A stretch of DNA of 64,000 nt from Kitasatospora sp. GAS204B (GTDB taxonomy: Bacteria > Actinomycetota > Actinomycetes > Streptomycetales > Streptomycetaceae), in NCBI RefSeq assembly GCF_029892155.1, contig NZ_JARZAG010000014.1, forward strand, positions 124,001 to 188,000. Reading direction: 5' to 3'. The position numbers were made by a program, and so were the translations under genes. Positions 61,865 through 64,000 of the stretch are shown in pieces (position 1 is the first letter of the stretch; each line of letters opens with the position of its first letter). The notes under the pieces are model-generated. The model was not told the origin of the DNA. It ran no database searches and saw only the letters and a program-made list of their open reading frames with translations.

Positions 61865-64000
61865 TCATTCGGCCCCAGGGTCGCGACCGTCCGCCGTAGG
61901 GACGCCGATGGGCGGGCCGGGCTGTGCCCGGCGGCGGGCCGGTTCGCGCCCGGCGGGCTGCTCGGCGCGTTCGCCCGGACTCACGCTCAGGGCCGGGAAG
62001 CTCTGCGGCTGCCCGCGCTTGACCAGCACCTCCCTCCCCTCGTGCAGCAGCCGCACTCCCTCACCCTCACGCACGGTGTAGGTGACCTCCTCACGGCCGA
62101 TGTCGACCCTGATCAGGCTGTTCCGCACGCGCAGGCTGAACGCCAGGCGGGTCAGCCCGGCGGGCAGCAGTGGCCGCAGTGCCAACGCCTGTCCGTAGTC
62201 GCGCAATCCGCCGAAGCCCGCCACCAGCGCGAGGCAGGCACCGGCCAGCGAGGCCATGTGCAGGCCGTCGCGGGTGTTGCCGCCCAGGTCGTGCAGGTCC
62301 ATCAGGGCGGCCTCGGCGGTGTAGTCGTAGGCCAGGTCGAGCTGGCCCACCTCGGCCGCCATCACGGCCTGGGCACAGGCTGAGAGCGAGGAGTCACGTA
62401 CCGTCAGGCGCTCGTAGTAGGCGAAGTTGCGGGCCTTCTGCTCGGGCGTGAAGGCGTCGCCGCGGAACAGCATGGCGAGCACCAGGTCGGCCTGCTTGAC
62501 CACCTGCTTGCGGTACAGGTCGAAGTACGGGTAGTGCAGCAGCAGCGGGTACTTCTCCTGCGGGGTGTTCTCGAAGTCCCAGACCTGGTGGTCGGTGAAG
62601 CCGTCCGCCTGGGGGTGGACGCCGAGCTTCTCGTCGTACGGGATGTGCATCGCCTTGGCCGCGTCGCGCCAGGCGGCCATCTCCTCGGTGTCCACCCCCA
62701 GGGCGGCGGCCTCCAGCTGGTGTCCCTGGGCGCACTCGGCCGCGGCGCGCAGGTTGGCCTGGGCCATCAGGTTGGTGAAGACGTTGTTGTCGGCGATGGC
62801 GCTGTACTCGTCGGGCCCGGTGACGCCCTCGATCCGGAAACGGCCCTGCGCGTCGTGGTGGCCGAGCGAGCGCCACATCCGAGCGGTCTCGACCAGCAGC
62901 TCCAGGCCGTAGCCGCGCTCGAACTCCACGTCCCCGGTGACCCGGACGTAGCGGACCACGGCGACCGCGATATCCGCTCCTATGTGGAAGGCCGCGGTGC
63001 CGGCCGGCCAGTACCCGGAGCACTCCTCGCCGTGGATCGTTCGCCATGGGAACACCGCGCCGGCCAGGCCCAGTTGGGCGGCCCGCTCGCGGGCCAGCGG
63101 CAGCGTGCTGTGCCGCCAGCGCAGCGCCTGGGCCACCGCCGCGGGTAGGCAGTAGGTGAGTACCGGCAGCACGAAGGCCTCGGTGTCCCAGAAACTGTGC
63201 CCGTCGTAGCCGGGGCCGGTCAGCCCCTTGGCGGGGATCGCCCGCTCCTCGATCCTGGCGCTGGCCTGCAGCAGGTGGAAGAGCGCGAACCGGACCGCCT
63301 GCTGGAGTTCGACGTCACCGTCGATCTCGATGTCGCTGGAGTCCCAGAAGTCGCCCAGGAACTCCTTCTGCTCGGCCACCAGGCCGTCCCAGCCGGAGTA
63401 GCGGGCGGCGGTGATCGCCGCCTCCACCTGGTCGCGCACGGCCGGCAGCGAGCGGGTGGCCGACCAGCCGTAGCCGATGAACTTGGTGACCCGCAGCCGC
63501 TGGCCGGGCCGCAGCACCGTGGTGGCGCTGACCCTGGCCTGGTCGCGCCGGGCCTCGGAGGTGACACTCACGCCCTTGGGGCCCTCGATGAGGTGGTCCA
63601 TGCCGGCCGCGATCCGCAGGCCGCTGAAGCGGGTGCGGTGCACCAGGGTGGCGTTGGTGCCGTGCGCGTGGTGCGCCTCGGCGACCAGCGGCGCCTCGAA
63701 CACGGCGGCCGCCCGCGGATCGCTGCTGCCCTCGGGGAGTTGCTCGTTGGCGACCAGCTCGGACTGGACCACGATCCGGACCGGACCGTCGACCGCCTCG
63801 ACCTCGTACTGCACCGCGGCGATCGCCCGCTGGGTGAGCGAGACCAGCCGGGCCGAATGGATCTTGACGGTCCGCCCCGCTGGCGAGGTCCACTCGGCCT
63901 CGCGCCGCAGCACGCCCTCGCGGAAGTCCAGCGAGCGGCGGTGGCCGCGCAGTTCGCCGTACCGCAGGTCAAACGGCTCGTCGTCGACCAGCAGCCGGAT
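61865..64000 (-). CDS. GH65-family disaccharide phosphorylase, N-terminus outside window
   Basis: The frame runs to base 64000 without a start, so the N-terminus lies to the right; the GTG at 63913 is internal. About 711 residues are visible: the end of the beta-sandwich, then the (alpha/alpha)6 barrel with SFWDTEAFVLPVL, ECSGYWPAGTAAFHIGADI, the catalytic acid region IEGVTGPDEYSAIADNNVFTN and a C-terminal beta domain. GH65 enzymes phosphorolyse maltose, trehalose, kojibiose or similar alpha-glucosides, or hydrolyse them. The substrate is not assignable. The last 40 residues are low-complexity Arg/Pro-rich, unlike the family core. Confidence 0.9.
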   Translation of the reverse strand: MRLLVDDEPFDLRYGELRGHRRSLDFREGVLRREAEWTSPAGRTVKIHSARLVSLTQRAIAAVQYEVEAVDGPVRIVVQSELVANEQLPEGSSDPRAAAVFEAPLVAEAHHAHGTNATLVHRTRFSGLRIAAGMDHLIEGPKGVSVTSEARRDQARVSATTVLRPGQRLRVTKFIGYGWSATRSLPAVRDQVEAAITAARYSGWDGLVAEQKEFLGDFWDSSDIEIDGDVELQQAVRFALFHLLQASARIEERAIPAKGLTGPGYDGHSFWDTEAFVLPVLTYCLPAAVAQALRWRHSTLPLARERAAQLGLAGAVFPWRTIHGEECSGYWPAGTAAFHIGADIAVAVVRYVRVTGDVEFERGYGLELLVETARMWRSLGHHDAQGRFRIEGVTGPDEYSAIADNNVFTNLMAQANLRAAAECAQGHQLEAAALGVDTEEMAAWRDAAKAMHIPYDEKLGVHPQADGFTDHQVWDFENTPQEKYPLLLHYPYFDLYRKQVVKQADLVLAMLFRGDAFTPEQKARNFAYYERLTVRDSSLSACAQAVMAAEVGQLDLAYDYTAEAALMDLHDLGGNTRDGLHMASLAGACLALVAGFGGLRDYGQALALRPLLPAGLTRLAFSLRVRNSLIRVDIGREEVTYTVREGEGVRLLHEGREVLVKRGQPQSFPALSVSPGERAEQPAGREPARRRAQPGPPIGVPTADGRDPGAE

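Overview
The window is high-GC actinomycete DNA with Streptomyces-type gene starts (GTG/TTG, ATGA overlaps) and a tRNA-Leu with a UAA anticodon. It is best read as accessory DNA of a streptomycete (Streptomyces or a close relative): a conjugative or linear plasmid, an integrated element, or a chromosome arm. It mixes a DNA-transfer locus, transposase remnants, gene-poor stretches and specialised-metabolism genes.

Layout. (1) 0-0.6 kb: end of a PAP2/Aur1-like membrane enzyme. (2) 1.0-11.4 kb: a type IV secretion/conjugation-like locus (pilin-like protein, VirB6/TrbL-like membrane protein, SCO6880-type protein, VirB4-like ATPase, VirD4-like coupling ATPase, DUF4913-like acidic protein), followed by a large protein of unknown function. 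(3) 11.6-13.5 kb: a two-component pair on the minus strand. (4) 14.7-19.4 kb: a translationally coupled set of ECF sigma factor, 70-residue membrane protein and copper-type P-ATPase, then an MFS transporter. (5) 19.6-25.5 kb: two orphan proteins with disordered tails (one with HEESH), an IS701-type relic, a 5'-truncated TnpB with its right end, and tRNA-Leu(UAA). (6) 25.6-36.6 kb: envelope and secreted proteins (septum-formation family, WsfD-like membrane protein, an anchored secreted protein, a Stealth phosphotransferase, phospholipase D) and an IS1182 relic. (7) 37.4-54.3 kb: a biosynthetic cluster. (8) 54.8-60.3 kb: ISL3 and TnpB relics around a secreted protein. (9) 57.8-61.8 kb: an alkane-hydroxylase set (TetR, AlkB, two rubredoxins, rubredoxin reductase). 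(10) right edge: a GH65 phosphorylase, incomplete.

The most informative part is the cluster. Its minus-strand genes match in kind the lipstatin set lstA-lstF: a catalytic KAS III-like protein, a degenerate KAS III partner, an OleC-type synthetase, a 3beta-HSD-type reductase, a formyltransferase and a C-A-T NRPS. This predicts an N-formyl-aminoacyl ester of a 2-alkyl-beta-lactone. Unlike the published six-gene operon as I remember it, the cluster continues with a GNAT protein, a LuxE-like acyl-protein synthetase and an unusual LuxC-PaaK fusion, all overlapping by 4 bases. A separate PaaK-like gene converges on them. This suggests fatty-acyl activation and reduction attached to a beta-lactone pathway.

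A second theme is TTA codons. At least eight genes carry them (a pilin-like gene, a histidine kinase, both orphan genes, pld, the PaaK-like gene, the GNAT gene and lstD), and the matching tRNA-Leu(UAA) gene lies in the same window. This suggests bldA-type translational control. All functional names come from reading motifs by eye; no database search was run.
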